Positions 26,554 to 38,593 of a stretch of 64,000 bases of DNA are shown here, one piece after another (position 1 is the first letter of the stretch; every line of letters starts with the position of its first letter). A program made the position numbers and the translations under genes. This stretch comes from Verrucomicrobium spinosum DSM 4136 = JCM 18804 (lineage in GTDB: Bacteria; Verrucomicrobiota; Verrucomicrobiia; Verrucomicrobiales; Verrucomicrobiaceae). Under the pieces are notes generated by a model. The model was not told where the DNA came from, made no database searches, and saw only the letters and a list, made by a program, of their open reading frames with translations. The stretch is from assembly GCF_000172155.1 (NCBI RefSeq), contig NZ_ABIZ01000001.1, forward strand, positions 4,807,105 through 4,871,104, written 5' to 3'.

Positions 26554-27981
26554 ATGTCCTCCATCATCACCCCTTCCAAACTGGCCCGATGTGCGGGCCC
26601 GCTGAGCTGGAGCCGACGCAGTTTCATGCAGGTGGGCTTGTCCGGTTTCGCCTCTCTCACCTGGCCGGGGCTGCTCAAGCTCCGCGCTGAGAACGCCGTG
26701 AAACCCGGGCACGAGCGGAAGGCCATCATCATGGTCTGGCTCCCCGGAGGACTCTCGCACCTGGACTCTTATGATCCCAAGCCGGAGATCGGCAGCGAGT
26801 ACCGCGGCCCGTTCAAGACGATCAGCACGAAGGTCCCCGGCACCCATTTCACCGAGCTGATGCCCCTCCAGGCCCGCATCGCGGACAAGTTCACCGTGCT
26901 GCGCTCCATGAACCAGAAGGCGGGCGGACACCCGGCTGGCTCCATGCAGATGCTCTCAGGCGATGCCGATACGCGGGACAAGCCCAAGCCCCGGCTGCCC
27001 GACTGGATGTCCGTGGCCCACTACCTGCGGTCAAAGGAAGGCAAGCGCACCAATCCCCTGCCCAACTACATCGGCGTCAATCCTCCTCTGGAGTACAATG
27101 GCCCCGCGTATCTCGGCGATGCCTATGCCCCGTTCTCCGTGATGGACGATCCGAACCGCCCCAACTTCCAGGTTCCAAACCTGGGCCTGTCGGATGAGGC
27201 GGAAACGCGCCGCCTCAGCGAGCGGGTCGCCCTGCGCAAGAGCCTGGACAAGATGGAGCGCGCCTTTGACCGCGAGGGTGAGCTGGGTGCGCTGGATGAA
27301 TTTGAAACCCAGGCGATGACCCTGCTCACCAATCCCCAGACGAGGGATGCCTTTGACCTCAACAAGGAAGACGCCGCGACTCGTGACCGCTACGGCCGCA
27401 ACCGCTGGGGGCAGCAGCTTCTGCTCGCCCGCCGCCTTGTGGAATCCGGCGTGGAGATGGTCACCAGCAGCCTCAGCGGCCCCTTGTGCGGTCGTGTGGG
27501 CAACTGGGATGACCATGCCGTGAACCACCACCAGTTTGAAGCCCTGCGCTTCCGCATGCCCAACTACGACCAGGCCGTCGCTGCCCTCATCGAGGACATC
27601 TACGCCCGCGGTCTGGACAAGCGGGTGCTCGTGGTGGTGACAGGTGAGTTCGGCCGTACACCCAAGATCAGCTTTGACCGGAGCACCGGTGCAGGTGACG
27701 CCAGCGCCCCTGCCGGCACCCTGCAACCGGGTCGCGACCACTGGCCGCGCGCCTTCACCAACATCTGGGCCGGCGGCGGCATTCAGACCGGCGGCATCAT
27801 CGGCGCGACGGACAAGCGGGGCGAAGATGTCATCGAGCGCCCCTGCGGCCCGGGCGACTTCCTGGCCACCATCTATCATCACCTCGGGATCGATTCGTCC
27901 AAGATCACCATCAACGATCTGAATGGTCGTCCCACGCCAATTGTCGATCATGGGCGTCCCATTGCGGAGCTCATCGCCTGA
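26554..27981 (+). CDS. DUF1501 protein with Tat-type signal
   Basis: The 475-residue protein begins with a twin-arginine motif S20-R-R-S-F-M25 followed by a hydrophobic segment, so export in folded form is expected. The body is a DUF1501 domain, related to the alkaline phosphatase/sulfatase fold, with W-L-P-G-G-L-S-H-L-D-S-Y near residue 63, N-W-D-D-H near 320 and T-G-E-F-G-R-T-P near 365. The protein partners DUF1549/DUF1553 and cytochrome genes in many Planctomycetes and Verrucomicrobia. Its reaction is unproven; hydrolysis of a phosphate or sulfate ester is inference from fold. Confidence 0.9.
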   Translation: MSSIITPSKLARCAGPLSWSRRSFMQVGLSGFASLTWPGLLKLRAENAVKPGHERKAIIMVWLPGGLSHLDSYDPKPEIGSEYRGPFKTISTKVPGTHFTELMPLQARIADKFTVLRSMNQKAGGHPAGSMQMLSGDADTRDKPKPRLPDWMSVAHYLRSKEGKRTNPLPNYIGVNPPLEYNGPAYLGDAYAPFSVMDDPNRPNFQVPNLGLSDEAETRRLSERVALRKSLDKMERAFDREGELGALDEFETQAMTLLTNPQTRDAFDLNKEDAATRDRYGRNRWGQQLLLARRLVESGVEMVTSSLSGPLCGRVGNWDDHAVNHHQFEALRFRMPNYDQAVAALIEDIYARGLDKRVLVVVTGEFGRTPKISFDRSTGAGDASAPAGTLQPGRDHWPRAFTNIWAGGGIQTGGIIGATDKRGEDVIERPCGPGDFLATIYHHLGIDSSKITINDLNGRPTPIVDHGRPIAELIA

Positions 27982-28031
27982 CCTGCTGCGATGTTTCTGA
28001 CGGGAGTTTCCTAAAACCCGCTTCCTCGCCC

Positions 28032-30005
28032 GTGTCCCATCCTCTGAGGTTGCTCGCAGCCACTGCCGCTTTCATCTCTGCCGCGTTTGCCCCTTCCCCG
28101 GTGCACGCGGCAGAGGCAGTCATCCTTGAGTCTCGCACGCAGCACCTGGGCAACGCAGGCTCTTGGGAATGGGAGCACTACAAGGACAAGCTGGTGGACG
28201 GCGAACGGCTGGAGCTCACCTTCACCTCCCATCCCAACGCCACCGCCTATACCCTGCATCTTTGGCAAAGGGATGTGAAGCTCAGCTGGCCCGTCTTCCT
28301 GAACAACAAGAAGCTGGGCAACCTGACGACTGCTGAAACTGCCTTGGAAACCCTGCTGGAGATCCCTCCCGGCACTCTGGTGGAAGGCGAGAACAAGCTG
28401 CGCATCGAGGCCCCGCCTTCACTCGATGACATTGAGGTCGGGCCCGTCTCCCTCACGCCTCAGCCGGTCGCGGTCGCGGTTGGCGGAGCCAATGTGAAAG
28501 TGGGCGTCACGAACAGGGCCGATGGGACCTCCCTGCCCTGCCGCCTCACGCTCACGCGGCGAGACGGCACCCTCCAGCCCCTGCGTGCCGAACCCGCCGC
28601 TGAGACGACAACACGCGTCGGCGTCATCTATGCAACCAAGGGTCAAGCCGTTCTCTCCATCCCACCGGGAGATTACGTGCTCCATGCCGGACGCGGGTTC
28701 GAATGGGGCATCGAGCGACGCGAGTTCACGGTGAAACGAGGCGGTACAGTTGACCTGCGAATGGCCTTGAATCGCGAGGTGGATACCACCGGCTGGGTCG
28801 CGGCCGACAGCCACATTCACACCCTCACCCACAGCGGCCACGGTGACGCCACCATGGACGACCGCATGCGCACCATCGCCGGTGAAGGGATCGAACTGGC
28901 CATCGCCACCGATCACAATCATCACACCGACTACGGTCCTGCTGCAGCCTCCACAGGCACGACACCCTACTTCACCGGTGTGCGTGGGAACGAGGTCACC
29001 ACCAAGGCGGGACACTTCAACGCCTTTCCCGTGGATGCCGACGCGGTTCCGCCCAATCACCAAGAGCTGGATTGGGCCAAGCTCATCCCTTCCATCCGCG
29101 CCACACCCGGCGTGAAAGTCGTCACGCTCAATCATCCCCGCGATCTTCACAGCGGGTTCACCCCCTTTGGCGGGATGATGTTTAATCCCAAGAGCGGGAA
29201 ACACCGCCATGCCTCCGTTCTGGACATTGATGCCGTCGAGGTCATCACCTCGGCCGCCATGCAGTCGGACGTGCACCTGCTCTATCGCGACTGGTTTGCC
29301 CTCCTGAATCGCGGCCACCGGATCTCCGCCATCGCCTCCAGCGACAGCCACGATGTGAACCGTTTCATCCTCGGCCAGGGCAGGACCTATGTGGCCGCAG
29401 ATGACGCAAACCCGGCCAACCTCGGGCTGGACGAGATTTGGCGCAGCTACAAGGAGGGACGGCTTCTGGTCAGTCTTGGGCTTCTGGCGCAGATCAAAGT
29501 AAACGACCGCTATTCGGTCGGCGATCTCGCCACCAAGCTGGGCGAGCATCTCACGGTGCAGGTCACCGTGAGCGGGCCCTCCTGGGTGACGGCAGACAAA
29601 GTGGAGCTGTATGCCAACGGCATCCTCATCAAGGAAATGACCCTCCCTGCCAATCTCAAGGGTGGCGTGAAAGGCGTGGCGCACTTTGAGGTGGCAAAGC
29701 CCCCGCACGACGTCCACTTGGTTGCCATCGCCACCGGTCCCGGCGTCACCGAGCCCTTCTGGGAAATCCCCCGCCCTTATCAGCCCACCAGCAAGGCCTT
29801 CACCCCCAAAGTCGTCGGTTCCACCAACCCCGTCTGGATCGATGCTGACGATGACGGCCAGTTCCACTCCGCCTACGCCATCGCCCAAGCTCTGGTACAC
29901 CGCGCAGGCGGCGATGTTGGAAAACTCAAAGAGCTGCTGCAAGGGTATGATGAAGCCGTGAGGACGCAGGTTCAGTCGTTGCAGAGTGCCGAGGTGGCGG
30001 AGTAG
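28032..30005 (+). CDS. Exported CehA/McbA-type PHP metallohydrolase
   Basis: A GTG start at 28032 gives 657 residues with a signal peptide ending near V-H-A-A-E. The first 230 residues are beta-rich. The PHP-type metal-binding core follows: D259-S-H-I-H, T-D-H-N-H-H near residue 294, and an S-D-S-H motif near residue 436. CehA/McbA relatives hydrolyse carbamate or phosphate esters, but the native substrate here is not known. It starts 50 bases after the DUF1501 gene and closes the block. Strong dyad sequences follow its stop. Confidence 0.85.
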   Translation: MSHPLRLLAATAAFISAAFAPSPVHAAEAVILESRTQHLGNAGSWEWEHYKDKLVDGERLELTFTSHPNATAYTLHLWQRDVKLSWPVFLNNKKLGNLTTAETALETLLEIPPGTLVEGENKLRIEAPPSLDDIEVGPVSLTPQPVAVAVGGANVKVGVTNRADGTSLPCRLTLTRRDGTLQPLRAEPAAETTTRVGVIYATKGQAVLSIPPGDYVLHAGRGFEWGIERREFTVKRGGTVDLRMALNREVDTTGWVAADSHIHTLTHSGHGDATMDDRMRTIAGEGIELAIATDHNHHTDYGPAAASTGTTPYFTGVRGNEVTTKAGHFNAFPVDADAVPPNHQELDWAKLIPSIRATPGVKVVTLNHPRDLHSGFTPFGGMMFNPKSGKHRHASVLDIDAVEVITSAAMQSDVHLLYRDWFALLNRGHRISAIASSDSHDVNRFILGQGRTYVAADDANPANLGLDEIWRSYKEGRLLVSLGLLAQIKVNDRYSVGDLATKLGEHLTVQVTVSGPSWVTADKVELYANGILIKEMTLPANLKGGVKGVAHFEVAKPPHDVHLVAIATGPGVTEPFWEIPRPYQPTSKAFTPKVVGSTNPVWIDADDDGQFHSAYAIAQALVHRAGGDVGKLKELLQGYDEAVRTQVQSLQSAEVAE

Positions 30006-30048
30006 GGAAAACGAATTCTCGGTGGTCGAATCCCCCTCCGCTTCCAAC

Positions 30049-30111
30049 CCGACGGGGACCGTCGGACTACCCTGACGCGCCGCCACAGCGTAGTCCGATG
30101 GTCCCCATCGG
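30049..30111. terminator. Long hairpin after the PHP hydrolase gene
   Basis: Two 22-base arms, 30049-30070 and 30090-30111, pair with two mismatches around a 19-base loop. The core is GACGGGGACCGTC against GATGGTCCCCATC. It lies 43 bases after the stop codon. No T-run follows, so it may be a message-end stabiliser or dispersed repeat rather than an intrinsic terminator. A half copy, GTAGTCCGATGGG, is at about 38281. Confidence 0.45.
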
Positions 30112-30227
30112 CTCAGTCGCCGCAGAGTCGCGCAACCAATCCCCCACAAAGTCCTCTTCCCCTGCTGCACGCGCACAGATTGGCGGATCTCACAAGGGCC
30201 ACAAAAGCGGTGATTCTCACCGCAGTC

Positions 30228-30358
30228 CCAAAAGCGCTGCGCGCTCAGACGGAGGAGATGCTGCGATGCTACAGACTCATCACGCCTCCGATATCGGAGG
30301 CCTGGCAAACTGCCCCCTCATCCACCACACCCAACACCTGAGCGCGCAGCGCTTTTGG
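30228..30358. repeat. Inverted pair of a CTGAGCGCGCAGCGC repeat
   Basis: A 21-base sequence starting CTGAGCGCGCAGCGC at 30338-30358 is perfectly inverted at 30228-30248. Weaker similarity continues outward on both sides for about 40 more bases. The 89-base space between the arms contains a perfect 16-base palindrome, CCTCCGATATCGGAGG (30285-30300). The outward similarity suggests two copies of a longer dispersed element in opposite orientation. Confidence 0.75.
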
Positions 30359-30411
30359 AGTGCGCGCGGGAACCGCCGCTTTCGGGAGTCCTGTGTGAGC
30401 ATCGAACCAGG

Positions 30412-31198
30412 CCATCTGAACGGAGCAGAAGCACTTCGACCGCCAGACACGGTTCGCGGAATCAATCCCTACCACCTCACACCACACCCCGTCCGGCGTC
30501 CCATCCGGGACGCAATACCTTGAACCCGAATTCCGGTGGTTCCGGTCGCTCCACTCCCTTCACCACCGGCTACTCTCCGACGTCCCTCCGGGACGAAAAG
30601 CGCTCCGCGTCCCGAGGCATCACATTTCGCACGACGCCCTCTAACTAACCCCACTTCCCAAAAACTCCCACCCAACACAACACTCAGTCATGAATGGCAC
30701 TGCCCTAAGGAGGTTTCTGCATGGGCTGAGCAGAGGGGAGAGTGTCCCAAACAGGCCTTAACCTCAATGTTTCATAATACATCGAACCAGCGGCCGTCAA
30801 ACCCTTGCTGCATGGGCAACGGACAGCATTTTGGCCTCATTTCCAACTCTCACCTTTGGTGAACGTTTGGAAATGGCAAAGAACCCCGCGTCGTGGCGGT
30901 CTGCGCCTTGTTGCAGGAGGGTTCCCCGACAATTGGCCTCTCCGGAGGCCGGATATTTATGAAACTGGGGAGTTAAGTCAGCAACGTTCCAGTCAGTCAT
31001 TCAGATACTCTGCACTCGACCTTACCACGGCATCAATGACCCGCTGCTGGCCTACCAGAACCGCCGCCCCTCGCCGCCTCAGGAGGACCAAAGGTCCGGC
31101 ATCATACCAGCCTGGGGCACCGCCCCAGGATTGCATGATCAAACATCCATTGAGGGCTGAAGGCCCGGCCTCATCAAGCCTGCCCAAGACAACCATCC
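30412..31198. other. Gene-free stretch with dispersed repeats
   Basis: No gene is supported. It holds GTCCCATCCGGGAC near 30498 and CGTCCCTCCGGGACG near 30580, a GGACCAAAGGTCC palindrome near 31086, GCCTGGGGCACCGCCCCAGG near 31111 and GGGCTGAAGGCCC near 31157. All are small hairpins of the kind often seen scattered through genomes of this phylum. Open frames here are repeat translations. Confidence 0.5.
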
Positions 31199-31663
31199 CT
31201 CACTCCACTCCTCCCTCACTCCATCACTCCCTCACTCCCTCACTCCATCACTCCATCACTCCACCTCTCCACCTCTCCACCTCTCCACCTCTCCACCTCT
31301 CCATCACTCCATCACTCCACCACTCCACCTCTCCACCTCTCCACCTCTCCACCTCTCCACCTCTCCACCTCTCCACCTCTCCACCTCTCCACCACTCCAC
31401 CTCTCCACCACTCCACCACTCCACCACTCCACCACTCCACCACTCCACCACTCCACCTCTCCACCTCTCCACCTCTCCACCACTCCACCTCTCCACCCCT
31501 CCACCCCTCCATCACTCCATCACTCCATCACTCCATCACTCCATCACTCCATCACTCCATCACTCCACCCCTCCACCCCTCCACCTCTCCACCTCTCCAC
31601 CTCTCCACCTCTCCACCTCTCCACCTCTCCACCACTCCACCACTCCACCACTCCACCACCATC
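31199..31663 (+). repeat. Octamer tandem array 4 (about 58 units)
   Basis: An 8-base array with CCATCACT, CCACCACT, CCACCTCT, CCACCCCT and CCCTCACT variants, again in blocks. It has more variants than arrays 1-3, including a CCACCTCT unit not seen there. It lies between convergent genes and ends about 6 bases from the T-run of the ppdK terminator. Confidence 0.96.
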
Positions 31664-31668
31664 CCCCC

Positions 31669-31709
31669 AACAAAAAACAAAGTCCTGTGAAGGCAATCTT
31701 CACAGGACT
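31669..31709 (-). terminator. Intrinsic terminator of ppdK
   Basis: A perfect 12-bp stem (31681-31692 with 31698-31709) around a 5-base loop is followed on the minus strand by TTTGTTTTTTGTT. This is the clearest intrinsic terminator in the window. It lies 58 bases after the ppdK stop. Confidence 0.9.
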
Positions 31710-31767
31710 CTGTAACTAACGACTATTTTCGTTGTCTGCGGCCTTCAGGCTTCAGACACCTGCTTCG

Positions 31768-34740
<2,973 letters not shown>

Positions 34741-34823
34741 AGCTGATTCAGTCACTTTACGGGACTGTGATGTTCGTGTGTGTTGGTTTGGTTCGATGCG
34801 TCTAGCCAAATTGAATTAATTTC

Positions 34824-34864
34824 GCAAGAGTATTGGGTTCACCTCGCCTGTCAATACTCTTTGC
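34824..34864. promoter_or_regulatory. Inverted repeat upstream of ppdK
   Basis: Arms GCAAGAGTATTG (34824-34835) and CAATACTCTTTGC (34852-34864) pair over 12 bases with one extra T, separated by 16 bases. A consensus-like TTGACA (34849-34854, minus strand) overlaps the upstream arm. The site is 84-124 bases before the ppdK start, where an operator or promoter would be expected. Confidence 0.5.
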
Positions 34865-35295
34865 ATGTTAGTTGCAAGGCTCGAAACACCCCGATTCACC
34901 ACGGAAAATGACGCTGCTGGCCGCCCCGATTTCACCTATCAAACCATGAAATCCAGGCGGCCTGAACTCACTTTCCAGGACCTGGCTCATGGCAATTGTC
35001 CCCCATTTGCTGCCCCATCGAATCACCATGCTGGAGCCATCCCGCTCCGACCGACCTTTGCCACGAGCCCCGTACACCAAGGCGGGTGTTTCAAGAACAG
35101 CCCCCTTTAAAATTCCCCTGTTGACGGTTTTCACGAAATTCCAGTATTCTGGATGGAAATCACCCCCATCCGCCCCGCCCCCCGGCAGGCGCGCCATCCT
35201 TTCCTTTCCGTCCATATAATAAATAGCGCCCTATTAACAGCTCGCGTAACCACCACCCCTGCCAGACCAAACTGACCCCCAATACACATCCATCC
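34865..35295. other. Intergenic region before the pseudopilin gene
   Basis: No gene is supported; a minus-strand open frame at 34868-35215 lacks codon bias or domain similarity. The region includes the probable promoter at 35121-35150 and an isolated TATAAT at 35215-35220 that lacks a matching upstream box. Confidence 0.4.
35121..35150 (+). promoter_or_regulatory. Possible sigma-70 promoter of the pseudopilin gene
   Basis: TTGACG, an 18-base spacer and TATTCT match the consensus at 5 of 6 and 4 of 6 positions. The implied leader to the ATG at 35296 is about 140 bases long. Confidence 0.35.
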
Positions 35296-35877
35296 ATGAA
35301 GACGCTGAATCCCGTCGTGCGCCTGAAGCACGGCTTCACCCTGATCGAAATGCTGGTCGTGATCGGCATCATCGCCATCCTTGCCACCATCGCCATCCCG
35401 ACTGGAAACATCGTGCTGAAGAAGGCCCGTGAACTCCAGGCCAAAACCGCCATGAAGGGGCTGGAAATCGCCATCAAGGGTTACCAGACCGAGTACAATC
35501 GGTATCCGCTGGCTGCTGATCAGACGGATGATTCGGCCGTCTATGACACCACGGATGAGAGCGGCCAGCAGCTTCTCGCCGTGCTGATGGCAACAGATAC
35601 TACCAACAACCCGCGCAGAGTCCGGTTCTACGACCCGCCGCCCGCCAAAAACCAAACCAACGGGTATGATTCTACGACTGGCAATCTGTACGATCCCTTC
35701 GGCAAGAGAAAGGGATACAAGATCCAGATTGACTACGATGGAGACGGCATCATCGAAGATCCATACAGCTCCGGTGAAACCCTTTCCTCTGGGGTCATCA
35801 TTTACTCCCCCGGTGCGGATGCTATCGAGAGCATCGGCAGCGACACCAAGTCAGACGACGTCAAGTCCTGGCAGTAA
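35296..35877 (+). CDS. Type II secretion/type IV pilus pseudopilin (GspG-like)
   Basis: The 193-residue protein has the classic prepilin leader: a short basic N-terminus, the cleavage motif G13|F-T-L-I-E with Glu at mature position 5, and a hydrophobic helix of about 20 residues. The C-terminal domain has N-L-Y-D-P-F-G and S-P-G-A-D, which resembles the GspG major pseudopilin. It stands alone, with no secretion or pilus assembly genes near, as is frequent in Verrucomicrobia where such proteins are dispersed. A terminator follows. Confidence 0.85.
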   Translation: MKTLNPVVRLKHGFTLIEMLVVIGIIAILATIAIPTGNIVLKKARELQAKTAMKGLEIAIKGYQTEYNRYPLAADQTDDSAVYDTTDESGQQLLAVLMATDTTNNPRRVRFYDPPPAKNQTNGYDSTTGNLYDPFGKRKGYKIQIDYDGDGIIEDPYSSGETLSSGVIIYSPGADAIESIGSDTKSDDVKSWQ

Positions 35878-35927
35878 TCGAGCGCGCGGAATCCCTTTCG
35901 CCAATCCCCAAACTGGTTGACCTTCCG

Positions 35928-35963
35928 ATCCGCCGTGGAGCCCGTCTCCCCGGCGGATTTTTT
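35928..35963 (+). terminator. Intrinsic terminator after the pseudopilin gene
   Basis: Arms ATCCGCCG (35928-35935) and CGGCGGAT (35951-35958) form a perfect 8-bp stem, with T-T-T-T-T-T at 35958-35963. It begins 51 bases after the stop. Confidence 0.85.
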
Positions 35964-36087
35964 GTTGCGCCCTCGCAGCCACGTCTGATCGCCTGCATCT
36001 GTGTGCCGCAAAAGCTCAAGTTTCCAGTTGCACATCCCACCGTCCGCGCCATCATCCCCTCCCGGTTATTCTCCGTGGTTTTAGACA

Positions 36088-36164
<77 letters not shown>

Positions 36165-36606
36165 CGATCAGTGGGCACCTCCTCCCCGCCTCTACTCCAG
36201 CAGGCACCCCGAGGAGCAAGTGCGTCCCCGCCATCCCCAGACCGGCGCGGCTGCGCCCATGGTTCAATGCAACTACATGAGGCCCCTCAGGCAACAGTCG
36301 TGAGCGGCACCGTCTGCAGCTGAGCGACCACCAGCGCCTTGAGCATGCAGGGCAGGATTTATTAGCATCCATCAAGCCAGCTCTGAACAAACTTTGCCCG
36401 AACGCTAAGTGCGGCGGACCATTCTCCGCTCACGCACCCTTTCCACGTTGTCTGACTTTCAAAGATTGAGTGTATGGTTCTGCAACTGAACCGCGTAGAG
36501 AGCCCACGCAGCTCAGAGTCTGTCAGCTTCCAAGGTTGACTTGCTCGGGCATGCGGCTCTCTTTTTCCACCGTTCTGCGCGGCATCTCCCTCCCTCATCA
36601 CTCCCC
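36165..36606. other. Gene-free region
   Basis: No gene is supported. A truncated family B repeat, CCAAGGTTGACTTGCTCGGG, lies at 36530-36549. No integrase, direct repeat of the tRNA end or other mark of an integrated element is visible after the tRNA. Confidence 0.4.
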
Positions 36607-37107
36607 ATGAGAATCGTTACCATCATCGCCCAAGTCACCCTGGCCATCTCCATGGCGTTCGGCGGCTTCAAGCTCTATCAGTGGCATCGCGAACATCCCG
36701 GTGCCAACGATCCTGTTGAAATCGTCGTGCAGGCTCCCTCTTCGGGCCTGACTCCAGAACAGGAGGAGGCTCAAGAGGTCATCAAACAGTGGATGAAAGA
36801 CAACATTCGTGATCGCAGCGCCTCCATCGGCCGCTGGAGCCAGATTGTGCCAGTGCGGGGTCGCAGCTGCGTCGTCGCGTCGATAGAAGGCAAGCTGCGC
36901 TCTGGCAAGAAGCTCGTGCGCACCTACGTCTTCGAGTATCAGGGCAAGGATCTCCATGACATCAAGCTTGGACCTGAATACCTGGAGGATCTCGCCAGCG
37001 ATTCCCGCTCCGCCCCTACGAGAAAGCAAGAGGTCGCGATCAAGAACACCATTGAGCATTTGAAGCTGATCATCGCCCAAGTAGGCAAGGACGACTCACC
37101 CATGTAA
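36607..37107 (+). CDS. Small single-pass membrane protein of unknown function
   Basis: The ATG at 36607 gives 166 residues; the frame is open further upstream but without coding character. A hydrophobic segment at residues 3-22 is a signal anchor or signal peptide. The rest is soluble and charged, with W-M-K-D-N-I-R-D and Y-V-F-E-Y-Q-G-K-D-L in a likely small alpha/beta domain. No family is recognised. The GNAT gene follows 89 bases downstream. Confidence 0.65.
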   Translation: MRIVTIIAQVTLAISMAFGGFKLYQWHREHPGANDPVEIVVQAPSSGLTPEQEEAQEVIKQWMKDNIRDRSASIGRWSQIVPVRGRSCVVASIEGKLRSGKKLVRTYVFEYQGKDLHDIKLGPEYLEDLASDSRSAPTRKQEVAIKNTIEHLKLIIAQVGKDDSPM

Positions 37108-37196
37108 GCCAGCCGATCTCCTGTCGTCACGTTCAATGGAGTACCAGGGCGTCTCCCGATCGTTGCAAGGACTGTCCACCCCTGCCCGCTTACGCC

Positions 37197-38126
37197 GTGC
37201 AACTGACTCCACTGACTCCCTCCGACCACGACGCAACGGCCAGCCTGCTGCACCGGTCGCTTGTCCACTGGTATGAGACGCGGCTGCGCCAGGGGGCAAG
37301 GTTCGGTGATCGTCCGGAGCCATTTCGGATCTTTCCCGAGGTCTATGAGGCCCTGGACCCCGGACAAGCCGTGGCTGTCCGGGACGACGCCTCTGGTGCC
37401 CTGGTCGGCGTTTGTTTCATCCATCCCAGGGAAACCCACGTGTCCGTCGGCATCGTGGCCACTGACCCGGATTCCTCCGGCCGCGGAGCCGCCCGGCTGA
37501 TGATGGAGCACGCTGTGTCCATCGCTCGTGATCGCGGCCTGCCTCTGCGGCTGGTCTCCAGTGCCCTGAATCTGGATTCTTTCTCCCTGTACACGAAACT
37601 GGGCTTTATCCCGCATACCCTTTATCAGGATGTTCTCTTCAATGTCCCTGTCGAAGGTCTGCCAGGGCCTCCGCCCGCACGAGCTGACCTTGTACGTCCT
37701 GCCCGGCCATCTGACGCGACTCCCATGGCTGACCTGGAGCAGGAGTTGCAAGCGATCCGACGGGACCCGGACATGCACTTCTTCCTGAAGAACGAAGTCG
37801 GTTCATGGAAATCTCTCGTGCTGGAGAATGAAGCCTCCGGGAAGCTGGACGGGTTCATGGTGTACAGCGTCCACCCTTCCTTCCGCATGACCGGTCCCGG
37901 CGTGGCACGTGATGAATCGGCAGCCGCCGCGCTCCTGTGGGCGGCTCTCGATGCCCAGCGGGGAGACGCCACCGTGCTGCTCGCCCCCTGCCTGGCGGGA
38001 GATCTGGTGCGCACTTTGTACCGCTGGGGTGGAAGGAATGTGGAGCTGCACACCGCCCAGATTCTTGGGCCAATCCCCCAGACCAAGGGCCTCGCCTTCC
38101 CGACGTTCCTTCCCGAGTCCGCATAG
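37197..38126 (+). CDS. GNAT-family acetyltransferase, probably two GNAT modules
   Basis: A GTG at 37197 gives 309 residues. The first half has GNAT features: V-G-I-V-A-T-D-P-D-S-S-G-R-G-A-A (acetyl-CoA loop, about residues 85-100) and N-L-D-S-F-S-L-Y-T-K-L-G-F (about 126-138). The second half starts with a second GNAT-like N-terminus (V-R-P-A-R-P-S-D-A) but has no clear acetyl-CoA loop, so it may be a degenerate partner domain. The acyl acceptor is unknown. Start choice is uncertain because no Shine-Dalgarno sequence is visible. Confidence 0.8.
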   Translation: MQLTPLTPSDHDATASLLHRSLVHWYETRLRQGARFGDRPEPFRIFPEVYEALDPGQAVAVRDDASGALVGVCFIHPRETHVSVGIVATDPDSSGRGAARLMMEHAVSIARDRGLPLRLVSSALNLDSFSLYTKLGFIPHTLYQDVLFNVPVEGLPGPPPARADLVRPARPSDATPMADLEQELQAIRRDPDMHFFLKNEVGSWKSLVLENEASGKLDGFMVYSVHPSFRMTGPGVARDESAAAALLWAALDAQRGDATVLLAPCLAGDLVRTLYRWGGRNVELHTAQILGPIPQTKGLAFPTFLPESA

Positions 38127-38593
38127 CCCCATCTTCCCATGCGCAAGCTATCCGCTTCCTGGTTGCCCACTTGTACAGCATCTCAAGCAACACCGAACCG
38201 CCTCGATAGCAGAGCGGGTAGTCCAAGTGCAACACTTCCGCGCAGCGCCTGAGCCGGACTCCCCCTAAAGTGACGCTACCGAGTAGTCCGATGGGTCTTC
38301 GTCGGAACGGCGAGGTCAGGAGGTGAGGAAAAACACCCGGCGCCATCTCACCACCCAATTTCTGCTCCGTCTTCGCTTTGCGATTTCCGCCCAGGCAACT
38401 TGGTGACAATACCGGCGAGGGATTGGATAGCCCAATTGCCCCACGTCCCCCAGTGCGCTCAATCGCAGCTCATTCCTCAATGAGGATGCGGCACAAGCCC
38501 AACGTTTGCGAGCTTCCAGCTCGTAAACGTTGGGTTGTCATCAGTCGATGCTCTACTCCGAAGGAGTTGCGGCGGTAAGATTGATCGATGCAC
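38127..38593. other. Gene-free region with hairpin repeat
   Basis: No gene is supported. It contains a GTAGTCCGATGGG half repeat near 38281, a family B-like palindrome at 38498-38534, and CTCCGAAGGAG at 38555-38565. Confidence 0.45.
38498..38534. repeat. Palindromic repeat, family B variant (copy 4)
   Basis: CCCAACGTTTGCGAGCT, three bases TCC, then AGCTCGTAAACGTTGGG gives a 17-bp stem with one mismatch, a stronger hairpin than the other copies. About 20 bases later CTCCGAAGGAGTTG recurs, as CTCTGAAGGAGTTG does after copy 3 at 48349. Confidence 0.75.

Noticed and set aside
34868-35215. Minus-strand open frame of 115 codons upstream of the pseudopilin gene
   Set aside because: No codon bias, domain, signal peptide or ribosome site, and it overlaps the probable promoter of the pseudopilin gene.
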